Shown piece by piece: positions 1-9,641 of a DNA stretch of 64,000 nt; the stretch's first letter is position 1; every line of letters starts with the position of its first letter. Position numbers and translations under genes: made by a program. The stretch lies in contig CAWATZ010000002.1 of the NCBI GenBank assembly GCA_963784995.1, forward strand, positions 1,426,001-1,490,000, given 5' to 3'. The notes under the pieces were generated by a model. The model did not search any database, had not been told where the DNA came from, and was given only the letters and a program-made list of their open reading frames with translations. This stretch comes from CAWATZ01 sp963784995 (GTDB lineage: Bacteria > Planctomycetota > Planctomycetia > Gemmatales > Gemmataceae).

Positions 1-1914
1 GGTCAGGTGCAGCAGACGCACTCCCGCCAGCGAATCCTTGCCCAGGGTCACCGGCTTCGCTTCCTTGAGGGTCCGGCCGGTCACGTGTTTGGCCAGCTGC
101 CCCAGCTTTTGCCAGCACTGGGCGGCCGCCTCCCAATCTTGAGGGTGCTCCTTCGTGCCAGCGTAATGGACGCGCGCCACCGTCAGGCCGCCTTCCCGGA
201 CCTTGGCGGGCGGCGTCGCCGGGAGGATGGTGCTGAACTTGCCTTCCAGCTCTCCAAGGTCGGTGGCATAGAACAGCAGGTTCATTGCCAGCTGGAAGGC
301 ATCGCTCTCCTCGCGGTTGGCCTGCCAGTCGCCGGACAGGTACTCGTCGGAGAGCAAGAAGAAGGTGCGCGAGCCGTTGCTCGCCCCGCGCAGCTTCGGC
401 CGCTTCTTCCAGTCATGCTTGATGACCGTGTAAATCGGATGCTCGGCGGGGAGCGGTTCCAGGCGAACGTCCGGGTAGGACTGCGGCGGGTAAAGGTCCT
501 TCAGCAGCCGTTCCATGCAGGCGGCGAAGGCCTCGCTGTGATCGCTCGGCTCGGCCAGGATGGTGCCGCCGCGCTCGACGTACTCGCGCAGCTTGAGCAT
601 TTCCGCCTCGGTGTAAGCCCACTTCTTCGAGCCGGACAGAAACAGAATCGGGGCCTCGATCTCGGCAGCGGGGGCATCAATGCCGACAATCTGCCAGTTG
701 ATCGGCCGCTCGTAGGCGGCCCAGAGGGCCTTGCTCAGGTTGGCCAGGTCGCGCGGGTTGAGGTTCCAGTCCTGGTCCTTGCCGAACTGCAGCTTGTTGA
801 TGGCCACCGGAGCGCCGCCGTAGACCAGGAAGAGCGTGCAGAAGGAGGTGCTGCCCACCACGCCGCCCCAGCTGCCCAGGGGGATGGAGCCGTCCCGCTG
901 CTGGTGCTGGAGGATGGCCAGGGCGCCCCGGGCGAACCAGTCCTCACCGCCGATCAGCTTCCGGCCGCTGGCCACTCCGGTCCGCTCGATGCCATACAGG
1001 TAGTAGCCGTCTTCCTTGCCGCCCTTGGTCTTCCCCAGCCATTCCATGCCGCGCTCGATCGATTTGAGGACCTCGGCAGCGTCGCCGGTCGCGAGGGCGC
1101 GCGGTTTGTCCTTGCTGTAAGGCGTCTTGCCGTGATAGCTGTCGAAGACCAGGAACAGGCTGGCCAGACCCGCGGTGGCCATGTTCGGCGAAGAGCCGCC
1201 GACCACGTAGCTCCAGCCGCCATCGGGACTCTGGCAGCCGCGGAAATGCTTGGAAAGCGTGGCCCAGAACTTCTCGCCCGGATCGTGCCCGGCCCGGGCC
1301 GCCGCCCAGATCCCCAGCACGCCGTACTGCGTGCAGGAGTTGTCCCAGTCGGTCGATTGCATGTTGTAGCGCCAGCCCTCCCGTTTCCCCAAGGCAGCCA
1401 GCAGCCAGTCGTAGTCCTCCTTGAGCAGCTTGCGGAAGCGGGCGTCGTCGGGGAGCTTGCGCAGGGCATACTCCCAGACGTTGGCCCGCAGACCGCGTAC
1501 GTAAGTGTTGTTGGGGTTCTGCTTGGCGAGCCAGTCCAGCGACTTGCGCAGGCCATCGTCGGCCGCGGGGTCGGCGCCGGCGGCCAGCAGGGTCAGCGTG
1601 GCCAGTGTTGTTGTGCCTTCGTCGCCGATCATTCCTTGCGGAGTCTGGAGGCTGCGGAGGTAGAAGACCGCGTCGTCGATGGCCGTGCGGATCTTGGCGG
1701 CCGTCACCGGGGGCGTGAACGGCTCATGGATGCCAGGCCGGCCGGCGTTGCCACCCAGGCCTCGGCCGGGGCGGAACTGGTTGAGCTGCTCCAGCTGGAC
1801 CGGTCGGCCGGGTGGGACCGGTTGTTGCAATCGCTTCAGGGCCGGCGGCTCCTGGCCCTGCACCAGCAGCAGGGCGGAGAACGCGACCAGCAGAGCGGCG
1901 AGTATGTGCTTCAT
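1..1914 (-). CDS. DUF4159 domain protein with prenyltransferase-like repeats, 3'-truncated by window edge
   Basis: Reading leftward from an ATG at 1914, the product opens with a hydrophobic signal peptide (MKHILAALLVAFSALLLVQG). A proline/glutamine-rich stretch follows, then about 300 residues with alpha-helical repeat signatures such as 'LRSLQTPQGMIGDEG', 'LDWLAKQNP' and 'HFRGCQSPDGGWSYV', which resemble the squalene-cyclase/prenyltransferase alpha-alpha toroid. The last visible part ('APILFLSGSKKWAYTEAEML', 'LREYVERGGTILAEP') matches the DUF4159 fold common in planctomycetes. The stop lies beyond position 1. It is an exported protein of unknown biochemical role. It lies downstream of the VIT-VWA gene on the same strand, with only a palindrome between them, so co-transcription is likely. 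The overlapping plus-strand ORF of 670 codons is the antisense shadow. Confidence 0.82.
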   Translation of the reverse strand, partial: MKHILAALLVAFSALLLVQGQEPPALKRLQQPVPPGRPVQLEQLNQFRPGRGLGGNAGRPGIHEPFTPPVTAAKIRTAIDDAVFYLRSLQTPQGMIGDEGTTTLATLTLLAAGADPAADDGLRKSLDWLAKQNPNNTYVRGLRANVWEYALRKLPDDARFRKLLKEDYDWLLAALGKREGWRYNMQSTDWDNSCTQYGVLGIWAAARAGHDPGEKFWATLSKHFRGCQSPDGGWSYVVGGSSPNMATAGLASLFLVFDSYHGKTPYSKDKPRALATGDAAEVLKSIERGMEWLGKTKGGKEDGYYLYGIERTGVASGRKLIGGEDWFARGALAILQHQQRDGSIPLGSWGGVVGSTSFCTLFLVYGGAPVAINKLQFGKDQDWNLNPRDLANLSKALWAAYERPINWQIVGIDAPAAEIEAPILFLSGSKKWAYTEAEMLKLREYVERGGTILAEPSDHSEAFAACMERLLKDLYPPQSYPDVRLEPLPAEHPIYTVIKHDWKKRPKLRGASNGSRTFFLLSDEYLSGDWQANREESDAFQLAMNLLFYATDLGELEGKFSTILPATPPAKVREGGLTVARVHYAGTKEHPQDWEAAAQCWQKLGQLAKHVTGRTLKEAKPVTLGKDSLAGVRLLHLT

Positions 1915-1933
1915 GAATGGATCTCCGTTTCAA

Positions 1934-2038
1934 CCCAGGGCGCTGCCCTGGGCTATCGTGTTGCGCCCCTTCGGGGCGGAAGACCTGGTTTTCCGCCCCG
2001 AAGGGGCGCAACACGATAGCCCAGGGCGCTGCCCTGGG
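1934..2038. repeat. Long intergenic palindrome
   Basis: Two 48-bp arms (1934-1981 and 1991-2038) are inverted copies differing only by three bases near the outer end, separated by a 9-base loop. The arm itself contains two smaller palindromes (CCCAGGGC..GCCCTGGG and CGCCCCTTCGGGGCG). It lies between the stop of the VIT-VWA gene and the start of the DUF4159 gene. A transcript would fold into a very stable hairpin, but there is no U-run for an intrinsic terminator. Confidence 0.9.
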
Positions 2039-2045
2039 GCTTGGG

Positions 2046-3965
2046 TTACCGCGGCAGCTGCCGCTTCTGGATCTGGTTGGGCGGCACCGGGAGTCCCGGC
2101 TTGATCGGCAACTGCGGCCGGTCCTGAATCCGCTTCTGGAGGCCGCCCGGAACCTGGTTCTGGAACGGGTTGATCTCCTCCGGTTGCGGTTGGACGCGCA
2201 GGCTCTCATCTTGCTGCTTGCCATCCTTCTCGATGACGATGCGTTCCTCACCGACGTTGATCGACAGGGCCCACCCAAGCTGCTGGGCCCGGGCGAAGGT
2301 CGGGTCGGTGCGGAGCAGCCCGAAGTACTCCGGGCTGAGGAACTTGACGACCCGGGTCTTGCGTTTCCCGATCTCCTCGGAGTCGCACCACTGGCCGTTG
2401 TGGAGATAGAAGGCCCGCCGGCCGATCTGGCTGACGTTCTGCGCCGCCGTCACGTTGCCCCGGCGATCGCGATAGACGTTGGCCTCATTGCTGGCGACGG
2501 CCCGCTTTTGCAGGGCCTTGTCGTTGGCCGCCTGGTTGACGGCCCACTGCCCCGCCTTCTCGGCCCGGGCCGGGGCGATGCGTCCCAGGGCTTCCTGGAC
2601 CAGCGCGTCCTTGCTCTTGCCAGCGCCTCCTCCCATGGCCACAAAGGCCGTGAACTCGGTGACGATGCCGTATTGCCGGCTCAGGCGCACGACCTCCGCG
2701 ATCAGTTCCTTGTCCTCCCCGTGCAGGCGGATCTGCTGGAGCAGATAGCCGATCTGCCGGGCCGCCCACAGCGGCGCCAGGAACTCGTTGGTCGGGTCGC
2801 TCGCCGTCTTCGGCAGATCGACCGCGCAGGTGTATTTCGCCGGCTTGCCGGACAGATTGCCTGAGATGGTGAAGGTGTGCTTGCCGCCCTCCTTGTAGCG
2901 GCCGACCATCATGATCTCGCTGCCCTTGAACAGCACCGGCAGTTTCGGCGGCAGCACCGACTGCGTGGCCAGGTCGCCGAAGGAAACCTTGACGCCGGAC
3001 AGCACCGGGTGGGAGAGACGATCGTAGAGAGCGGCGATCTTGGCGTCGAGTTCTTCCCGGGGAGCGACGTACTCGCTCAAACCATCGGCCTCCTCGGCAA
3101 TCCGGTCCAGCAGGTGGGCGTTGACGTCATGGCCGACGCCCATGACAAAGATCTTGGTGCCGCTGGTGTTGGCCTTCTTGACCTGCTCGATGATCTTCTC
3201 GGGAACCAGTTCGCCCGCGGTCGGGGCGCCGTCAGTGAGGAACATCATGATGCGCGGCCGGGTCTCGCCACCCTCGCGCGCTGGGGCCGCCTTGCTTGCC
3301 AGGGCCTTCTCCAGGGCGCCGCTGATGTTGGTCCGGCCATTGGCCACCACGTTGTCGATGAACTCCCGACCAGCGGCGAGGGTGGCCGGCGACAGAGCGA
3401 CCAGGTCGTCGCGGAAATTGCTCACAGTTGTGCCGAAGGTGATGATGTTGAAGCGATCGCCTTTGTTGAGGTGATCCAGGCAATACTCGATGGCCGAGCG
3501 GGCCTGCTCGATCTTCTCGCCGCGCATGGAGCCGCTGGTGTCCAGCACAAAGATCACGTCCTTCTCGACCACCTTTTCAACGGCGGCCCCGGTGGGGTTA
3601 CCCAGGAGCATGAAGAAGCCATCCTCCTTGCCCTGGCCCCGGTAGCTCAGCACGCGCAGTCCGAGGTCGTCCTTGTCAGCGACCCAGAACAGGCGGAAGT
3701 CGTCCATCCCGGCCCAGCGCTCGGCCCGGACGGTGGCAGTGGCTTCCGACAGACCCTTGCGGGTGATGGTGGCGTTGTGCGTGGGGCTGAAGATGGTGCG
3801 GAGCGGCTCTTTGGTGCGGAGCGACACGGTCAGGGCCAGGCGTTCCACGGGCCCGCGCGTCCAGGAGGCGGCGGGCATGGGGCAGCTCAACCAGGAGATG
3901 CCGTCGGCCCGGTTGATGGGCAGGAGCGCGTTGACGGTCACCTTGACCTTGCCCTTGAGGTTCAC
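2046..3965 (-). CDS. VIT-VWA protein, C-terminal part (von Willebrand A domain), frameshifted from its N-terminus
   Basis: The open frame carries the end of a VIT (vault inter-alpha-trypsin) domain and then a von Willebrand factor A domain with a complete MIDAS: D-T-S-G-S-M in 'FVLDTSGSM', Thr in 'GRTNISGALE', and Asp in 'FLTDGAPT'. The C-terminal region is charged and ends with a proline/glutamine-rich tail. Such proteins are secreted or envelope-anchored metal-dependent adhesion modules; the ligand is unknown. The first residues here (from 3965) directly continue the VIT domain encoded in another frame upstream, so this is not an independent gene. The two parts join at a one-base frameshift near 4025. 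It precedes the DUF4159 gene in the same direction. Confidence 0.85.
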   Translation of the reverse strand: MNLKGKVKVTVNALLPINRADGISWLSCPMPAASWTRGPVERLALTVSLRTKEPLRTIFSPTHNATITRKGLSEATATVRAERWAGMDDFRLFWVADKDDLGLRVLSYRGQGKEDGFFMLLGNPTGAAVEKVVEKDVIFVLDTSGSMRGEKIEQARSAIEYCLDHLNKGDRFNIITFGTTVSNFRDDLVALSPATLAAGREFIDNVVANGRTNISGALEKALASKAAPAREGGETRPRIMMFLTDGAPTAGELVPEKIIEQVKKANTSGTKIFVMGVGHDVNAHLLDRIAEEADGLSEYVAPREELDAKIAALYDRLSHPVLSGVKVSFGDLATQSVLPPKLPVLFKGSEIMMVGRYKEGGKHTFTISGNLSGKPAKYTCAVDLPKTASDPTNEFLAPLWAARQIGYLLQQIRLHGEDKELIAEVVRLSRQYGIVTEFTAFVAMGGGAGKSKDALVQEALGRIAPARAEKAGQWAVNQAANDKALQKRAVASNEANVYRDRRGNVTAAQNVSQIGRRAFYLHNGQWCDSEEIGKRKTRVVKFLSPEYFGLLRTDPTFARAQQLGWALSINVGEERIVIEKDGKQQDESLRVQPQPEEINPFQNQVPGGLQKRIQDRPQLPIKPGLPVPPNQIQKRQLPR

Positions 3966-4480
3966 CCGGGGCAGGAGCAGGGCCGGCCGACCGCTGAGGG
4001 CCAGCAGCTTGGCCGAGCCAGCGCCCGGGCGATTGCTTCGTACGTCTCCCGGGCCTTCCGCGCCGGCAGGAAGGTGGCAGCCAGCACCGCCTCGCGCGTA
4101 TCCAACCCATCCGCCGGCGTCGTCAGGGTCACGCGGAAGCCGTCGCCGTCGTACCCTTCGGGCAGAGGAATCAGGCCGACCGCCAGGACCTCCTTCTCGG
4201 GGCCGTCGATGATCTCCTCGATCTGCACGCGCGCCCGTCCCTGGTCCTTCCCGGTCGAGCCCTCATCGACCGTGACGTTCGCCGTGCTGTAGCGCACAGA
4301 GTAGCCGGTCGTGGGACCTGCCGCGGGAACGAACTTGCCGTCCTCCAGTTGTCCGGGCACGAAGATCGGCCCGGCCTGCAGCGGGGTCGTCAGCAGCAAC
4401 AGGGCTCCGGCCGCCAGAGCGAGGGAGGCCCTCCGGCCCTGGGGAAAGCGGCGATGCGGTTGGGTGGATGTTCGGGCCAT
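3962..4480 (-). CDS. VIT-VWA protein, N-terminal part (signal peptide and VIT domain)
   Basis: The start is set at the ATG at 4480, which has an AGAAGGAG ribosome site about 8 bases upstream; an ATG at 4534 lies in the same frame without such a site. The product begins with an arginine-rich n-region and hydrophobic signal ('ASLALAAGALLLLTTPLQA'), then a VIT domain (from 'GPIFVPGQLEDGKFVP' to 'ATFLPARKARETYEAIAR'). After that the frame runs into nonsense and stops at 3962. Translating the next frame from about 4025 gives 'GSAKLLALSGRPALLLPRV', which continues the VIT domain into the downstream VWA ORF. The break falls at a CCCGGGC run. I read both parts as one gene of about 810 codons. Confidence 0.8.
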   Translation of the reverse strand: MARTSTQPHRRFPQGRRASLALAAGALLLLTTPLQAGPIFVPGQLEDGKFVPAAGPTTGYSVRYSTANVTVDEGSTGKDQGRARVQIEEIIDGPEKEVLAVGLIPLPEGYDGDGFRVTLTTPADGLDTREAVLAATFLPARKARETYEAIARALARPSCWPSAVGRPCSCPG

Positions 4481-4821
4481 GCGGACTTCTCCTTCTGTCT
4501 TCGGGACCAGGGTGGACCTTGCCTTTGGGGTCATTGTCGCACAAATGGCTGCGGTTGTGGGTAACTTTTTTGTAACGACGCTCTGCCAGGCTGTCTGCCA
4601 GTTTTTCCCCTCGGTGGCAGATGCCGGAAGGAGCCTGCACTTGTCAGACGAATGACCGTGGGCGTCGGATTGCTCCCTGCCTGCCAGTTGACAGGGTATT
4701 CGGGGACTGGCTGGCTAGCTCCTGCTGGCGGCTCCTGGCACGTCGGAAAGAATGGCAAGGTGCGAGGAGCCTGAATAAGTTGACCAGCAGTTCTCCAGTT
4801 AGTCTTGTCGGAGGGACTGAA
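4481..4821. other. Intergenic region between divergent genes
   Basis: This 341-base stretch lies between the divergently transcribed VIT-VWA gene and the Rpn-like gene. An open frame in phase with the latter extends back to 4621, but its codons give no domain-like sequence and the good GTG start with a GGAGGG site is at 4822. I see no convincing -35/-10 pair, repeat or RNA gene. Confidence 0.5.
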
Positions 4822-5730
4822 GTGGAACACGATCAACGATTCAAAGTGCTGCTGCGGGAGTTCCTGGCGGAGTTTCTCGCTCTGTTCTTCCCGGAACTCT
4901 TCCCTCACCTGGACCTGTCCCGAGTCGAGTGGCTGCATCAGGAGATTTATCCCTGGGTTCGGGAGGGCGAGACTATGACCATTGATCTGCTGGTTCGAGT
5001 GCCGCTCTTGGCCTCGGCAGTCAGCCTCGGCCCCGATTGTCCGGCTTTGGACGCGATTCTGTTTCACGTCGAGATCGAGTCGGCCGACACCGTCGTGCCG
5101 TTCCGCAAACGGATGTACCGCTACTTCAACTTCTTGACCGAAGAACACGGCCTGAACGTCCTGCCGATTGGAGTGTACCTGCGTGTCGGCTTGGAGGGCC
5201 GGGGCAAGGACGTCTATGAGGTCCGCGTCCTGAACCGGAAACCTCTGCACTTCGAGTACGATTACGTCGGGCTGCCCGGTCTGAACGGTCAGGAGTACCT
5301 CGGCCAGGACAATCCGCTGGGAATCGCCTTGTCGGCGCTGATGCGCTGGCCCAGACAGCGGCGAGCGCAGGCAGCTGTCGAGGCACTGGACCGCATCGTC
5401 ACTGGACCAGAGATGCCAGGGCGAAAAATGTTGCTGTGCGAGTGCGTCCAGGCCTATGCTCCCCTGGAAGAGGACCAGCGCATTGAGCTATACTCCCTCT
5501 TGCAGCAACCGCAACATGAAGGAGTCCGTGGTATGGTCAAAACCTGGTCGGAAGAAGGCGAAGAGCGAGGGAAACGTGAGTTCTTGCTTGATCTGCTGGA
5601 GGCGAAGTTCCCTGGGTTGAGCAACAGGGTTCGGCAACGTGTGGCGGAGTGGCCCCTGGAGAAAATCAAGGAGACTGGCCGCGCTTTGCTGACCGCGAAG
5701 TCCCTGAAGGACCTGGGCCTGGAAGACTGA
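4822..5730 (+). CDS. Rpn-family recombination-promoting nuclease / PD-(D/E)XK transposase-like protein
   Basis: This is a 302-residue protein. The GTG at 4822 is chosen over the upstream ATG at 4621 because GGAGGG lies 6 bases before it and domain similarity starts immediately ('EHDQRFKVLLREFLAEFLAL'). The core 'LDAILFHVEIESADTVVPF' with 'RKRMYRYFNFL' fits the PD-(D/E)XK nuclease core of Rpn/YhgA-type proteins (Asp of LDAI, Glu of HVEIE). The C-terminal 60 residues ('REFLLDLLEAKFPGLSNRV') look like the helical DUF4351-type tail usual in these proteins. Family members act as DNA endonucleases linked to RecA-independent recombination. It stands alone, upstream of guaC with a 120-base gap. The function is inferred from fold and motif only. 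Confidence 0.75.
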   Translation: MEHDQRFKVLLREFLAEFLALFFPELFPHLDLSRVEWLHQEIYPWVREGETMTIDLLVRVPLLASAVSLGPDCPALDAILFHVEIESADTVVPFRKRMYRYFNFLTEEHGLNVLPIGVYLRVGLEGRGKDVYEVRVLNRKPLHFEYDYVGLPGLNGQEYLGQDNPLGIALSALMRWPRQRRAQAAVEALDRIVTGPEMPGRKMLLCECVQAYAPLEEDQRIELYSLLQQPQHEGVRGMVKTWSEEGEERGKREFLLDLLEAKFPGLSNRVRQRVAEWPLEKIKETGRALLTAKSLKDLGLED

Positions 5731-5852
5731 GCGGCCTCTGCCCGACCGTTTGGTTGCTGCCAGGCCCGGCGGCCCAGTTGCTTGGATTATTGGGTCTCTT
5801 GGCACTTTGACCAGCTGGTTCCAGAAAAAGAAACGGACGAGGGGAAGCGACC

Positions 5853-6899
5853 ATGCGAGTCGAAACGGAACTGAAGCTGGATTTTGACGACGTCTTGATT
5901 CGTCCCAAGAGGTCCGTGGCTCCCAGCCGGGCCAGTGTGGATCTGGAGCGGAGCTACTCTTTTCACAATGCAACGCCCGCGGCAGATTGGTCAGGCGTTC
6001 CCATCTTGGCCTCGAATATCGACACGGTTGGGACGACAACGATGGCGCAGGCGCTGCATGAGCTGCACGCGCTGACCTGTCTCCAGAAACATTACCCCCT
6101 GGATCAGCTGATCGATTTCTTTACCCGGAACCCGGCGAGCATCTCCACCTTTTACACGCTCGGCATCCGGGATGAGGACTTTGACAAGCTAAAGCTGTTT
6201 GTCCAGAAGGCGGGCGACAGGGCCCGCCTGATCTGCGTCGATGCGGCCAACGGCTACACCAAATTCTTTGTGGATCGGGTCAAACAGGTCCGGGAATTGT
6301 GTCCCTGGGCGGTCCTTCTGGCGGGCAACGTGGCGACGCCGGAAATGGTGCAGGAACTGCTGATCGGAGGCGGTGCCGACATCGTGAAGGTCGGGATTGG
6401 TCCGGGCAGCGTCTGTACGACCCGGGAGATGACGGGCGTGGGCTACCCGCAACTGTCCGCGATCCTGGAGTGTGCCGACGCGGCCCACGGCAACAAGGGG
6501 CACATCTGCGCCGACGGCGGCTGCCGGAGGCCGGGCGACGTGGCCAAGGCCTTCGGAGCGGGAGCGGACTTCGTGATGCTGGGAGGCATGATCGCCGGGA
6601 CCGATGAGTGTCAGGGGGACTGGGTGATGGTCGATGGCCGGAAGCAGTCCCTGAAGTTCTACGGCATGTCCAGCGTCGAGGCCCAGGAGAAGCATCATGG
6701 AGGCGTCAAGGATTACAGCGCCGCCGAGGGCAAATGCGTGCAGATGCCCTACAAGGGCCCCGTGGCTCAGGTGCTGCGGCAGGTCATGGGCGGCTTGCGG
6801 TCCGCGTGCGCTTACGTCGGCGCAGACCGCCTGAAGGATTTCTCCAAATGCTGCTCGTTCGTCCGATGTACCCGAACGCACTACCCCGTGCTCGATTGA
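5853..6899 (+). CDS. guaC: GMP reductase
   Basis: This 348-residue member of the IMP dehydrogenase/GMP reductase family is collinear with bacterial GuaC throughout and lacks the CBS domains of IMPDH. The phosphate-binding and catalytic loop 'GIGPGSVCTTREMTGVG' places the catalytic cysteine at residue 188, close to the E. coli position. 'ADGGCRRPGDVAKAFGAGAD' is the second phosphate-binding region. It would convert GMP to IMP with NADPH, releasing ammonia, in purine salvage in the cytoplasm. The start ATG has a GAGGGGAAG site. There is no partner gene, and it runs convergently to the DUF1549 gene at 6957. Confidence 0.95.
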   Translation: MRVETELKLDFDDVLIRPKRSVAPSRASVDLERSYSFHNATPAADWSGVPILASNIDTVGTTTMAQALHELHALTCLQKHYPLDQLIDFFTRNPASISTFYTLGIRDEDFDKLKLFVQKAGDRARLICVDAANGYTKFFVDRVKQVRELCPWAVLLAGNVATPEMVQELLIGGGADIVKVGIGPGSVCTTREMTGVGYPQLSAILECADAAHGNKGHICADGGCRRPGDVAKAFGAGADFVMLGGMIAGTDECQGDWVMVDGRKQSLKFYGMSSVEAQEKHHGGVKDYSAAEGKCVQMPYKGPVAQVLRQVMGGLRSACAYVGADRLKDFSKCCSFVRCTRTHYPVLD

Positions 6900-6956
6900 A
6901 ACCGGGCGGCAAGGCCCAGTTTTGACCCGCACGAAGGTTCCCTTCGCAACCGACTC

Positions 6957-9575
6957 TCAATGGTTGTAGAGGAACTCCTTGGTGTTGATCAACGCCCAGA
7001 GGATGTCCTCGTAGGCCCCCTGCGGATCGCTCTTCTTGCGGACGTGGGCCAGTAAGGTGTTGGTTTCTTCCGGGGTCGGCTTGCGCGACAGGGCCATCAG
7101 GTAGAGGTCCTCGATCTTCTCCTGATCGGGACGCCTGTCCGCCAGCAGCTCCTTGATGCGTCCGCCAATCGGCCCGGTGTTGACGGGCGCTTTGGGCTGC
7201 GGCTTCTTCCCCTTGGGGTCGGCCGGTTGCTGGGCCGCCGAAACGACCTTCCGGCCGCTGATCTTCTCCAGCAGCTCCTCGGAGTTGAACAGGTGCAGGG
7301 CCTGGGCAAGGCTGCTGTCGCTGCTGCGCTCGCATTCGCAGGCGCTGGCCGAGTCGGGCCGACCGAAGGCGCTGAGGAAGTACGACTCGAACTGGTTGTC
7401 CGGAAGCTGAACCGCCCGGGTCGTTGCCGGCACGCCCTTGAACGCCGTCTTCGAGCCGGTGACGGTATCGATGGCGTCGAGCAGCACCTCGGCCTGGAGG
7501 CGTCGCGGCAGGAAGCGGGAGAAGTTCTGCCTGTCGCGGGCGTTGTGGGCGTTCGGCTCGACGCTGAGGCGGTAGACCTGTGAGGTGCAGATGGTCCGTA
7601 CCAGTTCCTTGAGATCGTGGTTGTGGGCCACGAAATGTTTCGCCAGGGCGTCAAGCAATTCGGGATTGCTGGCCGGGTTGGTCACGCGCAGGTCGTCCTC
7701 GGGATCGACCAGACCGCGTCCCAGGAAGTGCTTCCAGTAGCGATTGACCAGCGCCCGGGCGAAGTACGGGTTGTCCTTCGCGGTCAGCCAGTCCGCCAGC
7801 TTGTGCCGGGGGTCGGCGTCGGGCGGGATCTCCAGTTCCGGCCCGCCGAGGCCCGCGGGCTTGACCGGGCGGTTGGTTCGCGGGTGCAGCATCTCGGCCT
7901 TGCCGGGCTTGAACGAGACGCGGAACGGCTCGGCCGGCGTGTCCGGCTGGCCCTTCTTGCCCTTCTTCACCGGCACCGCGTCCTTGATCTCCAGACGCGA
8001 GAAGAAGGCGGCCAGCCCGTAATAGTCCTGCTGGCTCCATTTCTCCAGCGGGTGGTGATGGCAGCGCGCGCACTGGATGCGCTGGCCCAGGAACAGCTGG
8101 GCGACGTCCTCCAGCTGTGCCGTCGGCTCCTTGACCTCGCGATACCAGACCAGGGGCGGGGCCGCACCCATCTCGCCCTCCGCGGTCAGGATCGCACGCA
8201 CAAACTGGTCGAACGGTTTGTTCTTCTCCAGGCTGTCGCGAATCCAGGCATGAAAGGCAGCGGTCGGTTTGGGGTCGTCCTTGTCGGAAGGACGCCGGTT
8301 GCGCAGCACGGCGCTCCACTTGCTGGCGAAGTAGTCGGCGTAATCGCCGCTGGCCAGGAGACGATCGACCAGCTTGTCGTACTTCTTCGGATCGCTGTCG
8401 CCGAGGAACTGCTGTGTTTCTTCCCTGGTCGGCAGTCGCCCGGCAACGTCAATGGTCACACGCCGCAGGAAGGTGCCATCGTCGCACAACGCCGACGGAG
8501 GCAACCCTAGCTCCTTCAATTGCTTGAAGACCAGCTTGTCGATGAAATTGCGAGCCGGCGGGAGGTTGGCGACCGGAGCGCCCAGAGGAACACTGACCCG
8601 CAGGACGTCAACGTGAGACTGGAAGCGGGCCATGATCGCCACGCTGCCGGGGACCTCCCGGGCAGTCACGAGGCCGGCCGGCGATGCCACGGCCATCTCC
8701 GTCTGATTGGCCTCGAACTGGGTCAGGCGGGTCACGTCCACTGTCGAGCCGTCGCCCAGATGAGCGACCACGAGGATCTGCTGAGTGCCGTTGCGCTCCA
8801 GGATGCGACTGCGCGGCAGCACCTCGATCCGCCGCACCGTTGGCGAATCAGCGGGATCGTTCGGCGTTCCCTGGCGAATCCAGCGCCGCAGCAGGGCGTA
8901 AGACGGCGACCTTTTCTCCAGACGCTTGCCGCCGCCGTGGGCGACCTGACCGGTCGCCTTGAGCAGCAGCAGACTGTGTTCCGGGGCGGACACGGCAATG
9001 CGCCGGCCGCGCCCTTCCTTGACGACGTATTCATAATCCTCGGCCGGCTCGAAGCCGAACAGCGACAGCTTGAAACCGTTCTGCCCCGAGGCCTTGCCGT
9101 GGCAGCCGCCCGTGTTGCAGCCCAGCTTGGTGAAGACCGGCACCACCTGGTTGGCGAAACTGACCCGCGGTTCGTCCGCGAACTCCCTCACGGTCACGCC
9201 GACCCGGGCCGGCGCAGCGCCCGCCACTTCTGCCGTGATTTCCGCCTTGCCGTCCCGGAGCGGCGTCACCACCCCGCTGGAGTCGATCGCCACGATGCCG
9301 GCGGGAGCGCTGGCATAGCGTGCCTGCCGGGTCAGATCGCGGACCGGGCCGGACGAGTACGTGCCCGTGACGAGCAACTGCTGCGAGGAGTCCGGGCCAA
9401 TCAGGACGAAGCGTCCCTCCGCGGTTCGGCCTGTCTCGACAGCGATGGACTGGAGCTTGCCGGGGTCGCCCAGCCCTTTCGGCTCCGGTGCTGCCAGCGC
9501 TGGGTGAGCGAGTGCCAGGAGGGACAGCGTCCCGGTGACGAGAGCGGCCATTCGGAAGGAAGTGTGAGGTTTCAC
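6957..9575 (-). CDS. DUF1549/DUF1553 protein with Ig-like (Big2) domain, exported
   Basis: This 872-residue product starts at a GTG (9575) with GAAGGAG 9 bases before it. A signal peptide ('MAALVTGTLSLLALAHPALA') is followed by a group-2 bacterial Ig-like domain (about residues 40-130). A cysteine motif 'GCNTGGCHGKASGQNGF' typical of the planctomycete cytochrome-like region comes next. DUF1549 (around 'NFIDKLVFKQLKELGLPPSA') contains C-x-x-C-H in 'QCARCHHHPLEKW'. DUF1553 is C-terminal ('NRYWKHFLGRGLVDPEDDL'). Two further C-x-H-type motifs could bind haem or metal, but this is untested in the family. DUF1501 genes follow upstream on the same strand, the usual planctomycete pairing; the enzymatic role is unknown. 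Confidence 0.9.
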   Translation of the reverse strand: MKPHTSFRMAALVTGTLSLLALAHPALAAPEPKGLGDPGKLQSIAVETGRTAEGRFVLIGPDSSQQLLVTGTYSSGPVRDLTRQARYASAPAGIVAIDSSGVVTPLRDGKAEITAEVAGAAPARVGVTVREFADEPRVSFANQVVPVFTKLGCNTGGCHGKASGQNGFKLSLFGFEPAEDYEYVVKEGRGRRIAVSAPEHSLLLLKATGQVAHGGGKRLEKRSPSYALLRRWIRQGTPNDPADSPTVRRIEVLPRSRILERNGTQQILVVAHLGDGSTVDVTRLTQFEANQTEMAVASPAGLVTAREVPGSVAIMARFQSHVDVLRVSVPLGAPVANLPPARNFIDKLVFKQLKELGLPPSALCDDGTFLRRVTIDVAGRLPTREETQQFLGDSDPKKYDKLVDRLLASGDYADYFASKWSAVLRNRRPSDKDDPKPTAAFHAWIRDSLEKNKPFDQFVRAILTAEGEMGAAPPLVWYREVKEPTAQLEDVAQLFLGQRIQCARCHHHPLEKWSQQDYYGLAAFFSRLEIKDAVPVKKGKKGQPDTPAEPFRVSFKPGKAEMLHPRTNRPVKPAGLGGPELEIPPDADPRHKLADWLTAKDNPYFARALVNRYWKHFLGRGLVDPEDDLRVTNPASNPELLDALAKHFVAHNHDLKELVRTICTSQVYRLSVEPNAHNARDRQNFSRFLPRRLQAEVLLDAIDTVTGSKTAFKGVPATTRAVQLPDNQFESYFLSAFGRPDSASACECERSSDSSLAQALHLFNSEELLEKISGRKVVSAAQQPADPKGKKPQPKAPVNTGPIGGRIKELLADRRPDQEKIEDLYLMALSRKPTPEETNTLLAHVRKKSDPQGAYEDILWALINTKEFLYNH

Positions 9576-9641
9576 GCGGCTTGCTCCTTCATCGTCTTCG
9601 GTGGCAGGAAAAGTCGGCAGGGTAGTCGGGCAGACGGAGAG

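Noticed and set aside
7..2019. 670-codon plus-strand ORF
   Set aside because: It is antisense to the DUF4159 gene, which has a signal peptide and domain-like sequence; the plus-strand product has none. The high GC content creates long shadow ORFs.
4621..4821. N-terminal extension of the Rpn-like protein from the ATG at 4621
   Set aside because: The 67 extra residues are cysteine/arginine-rich without pattern, and a GTG with an ideally spaced GGAGGG exists at 4822.
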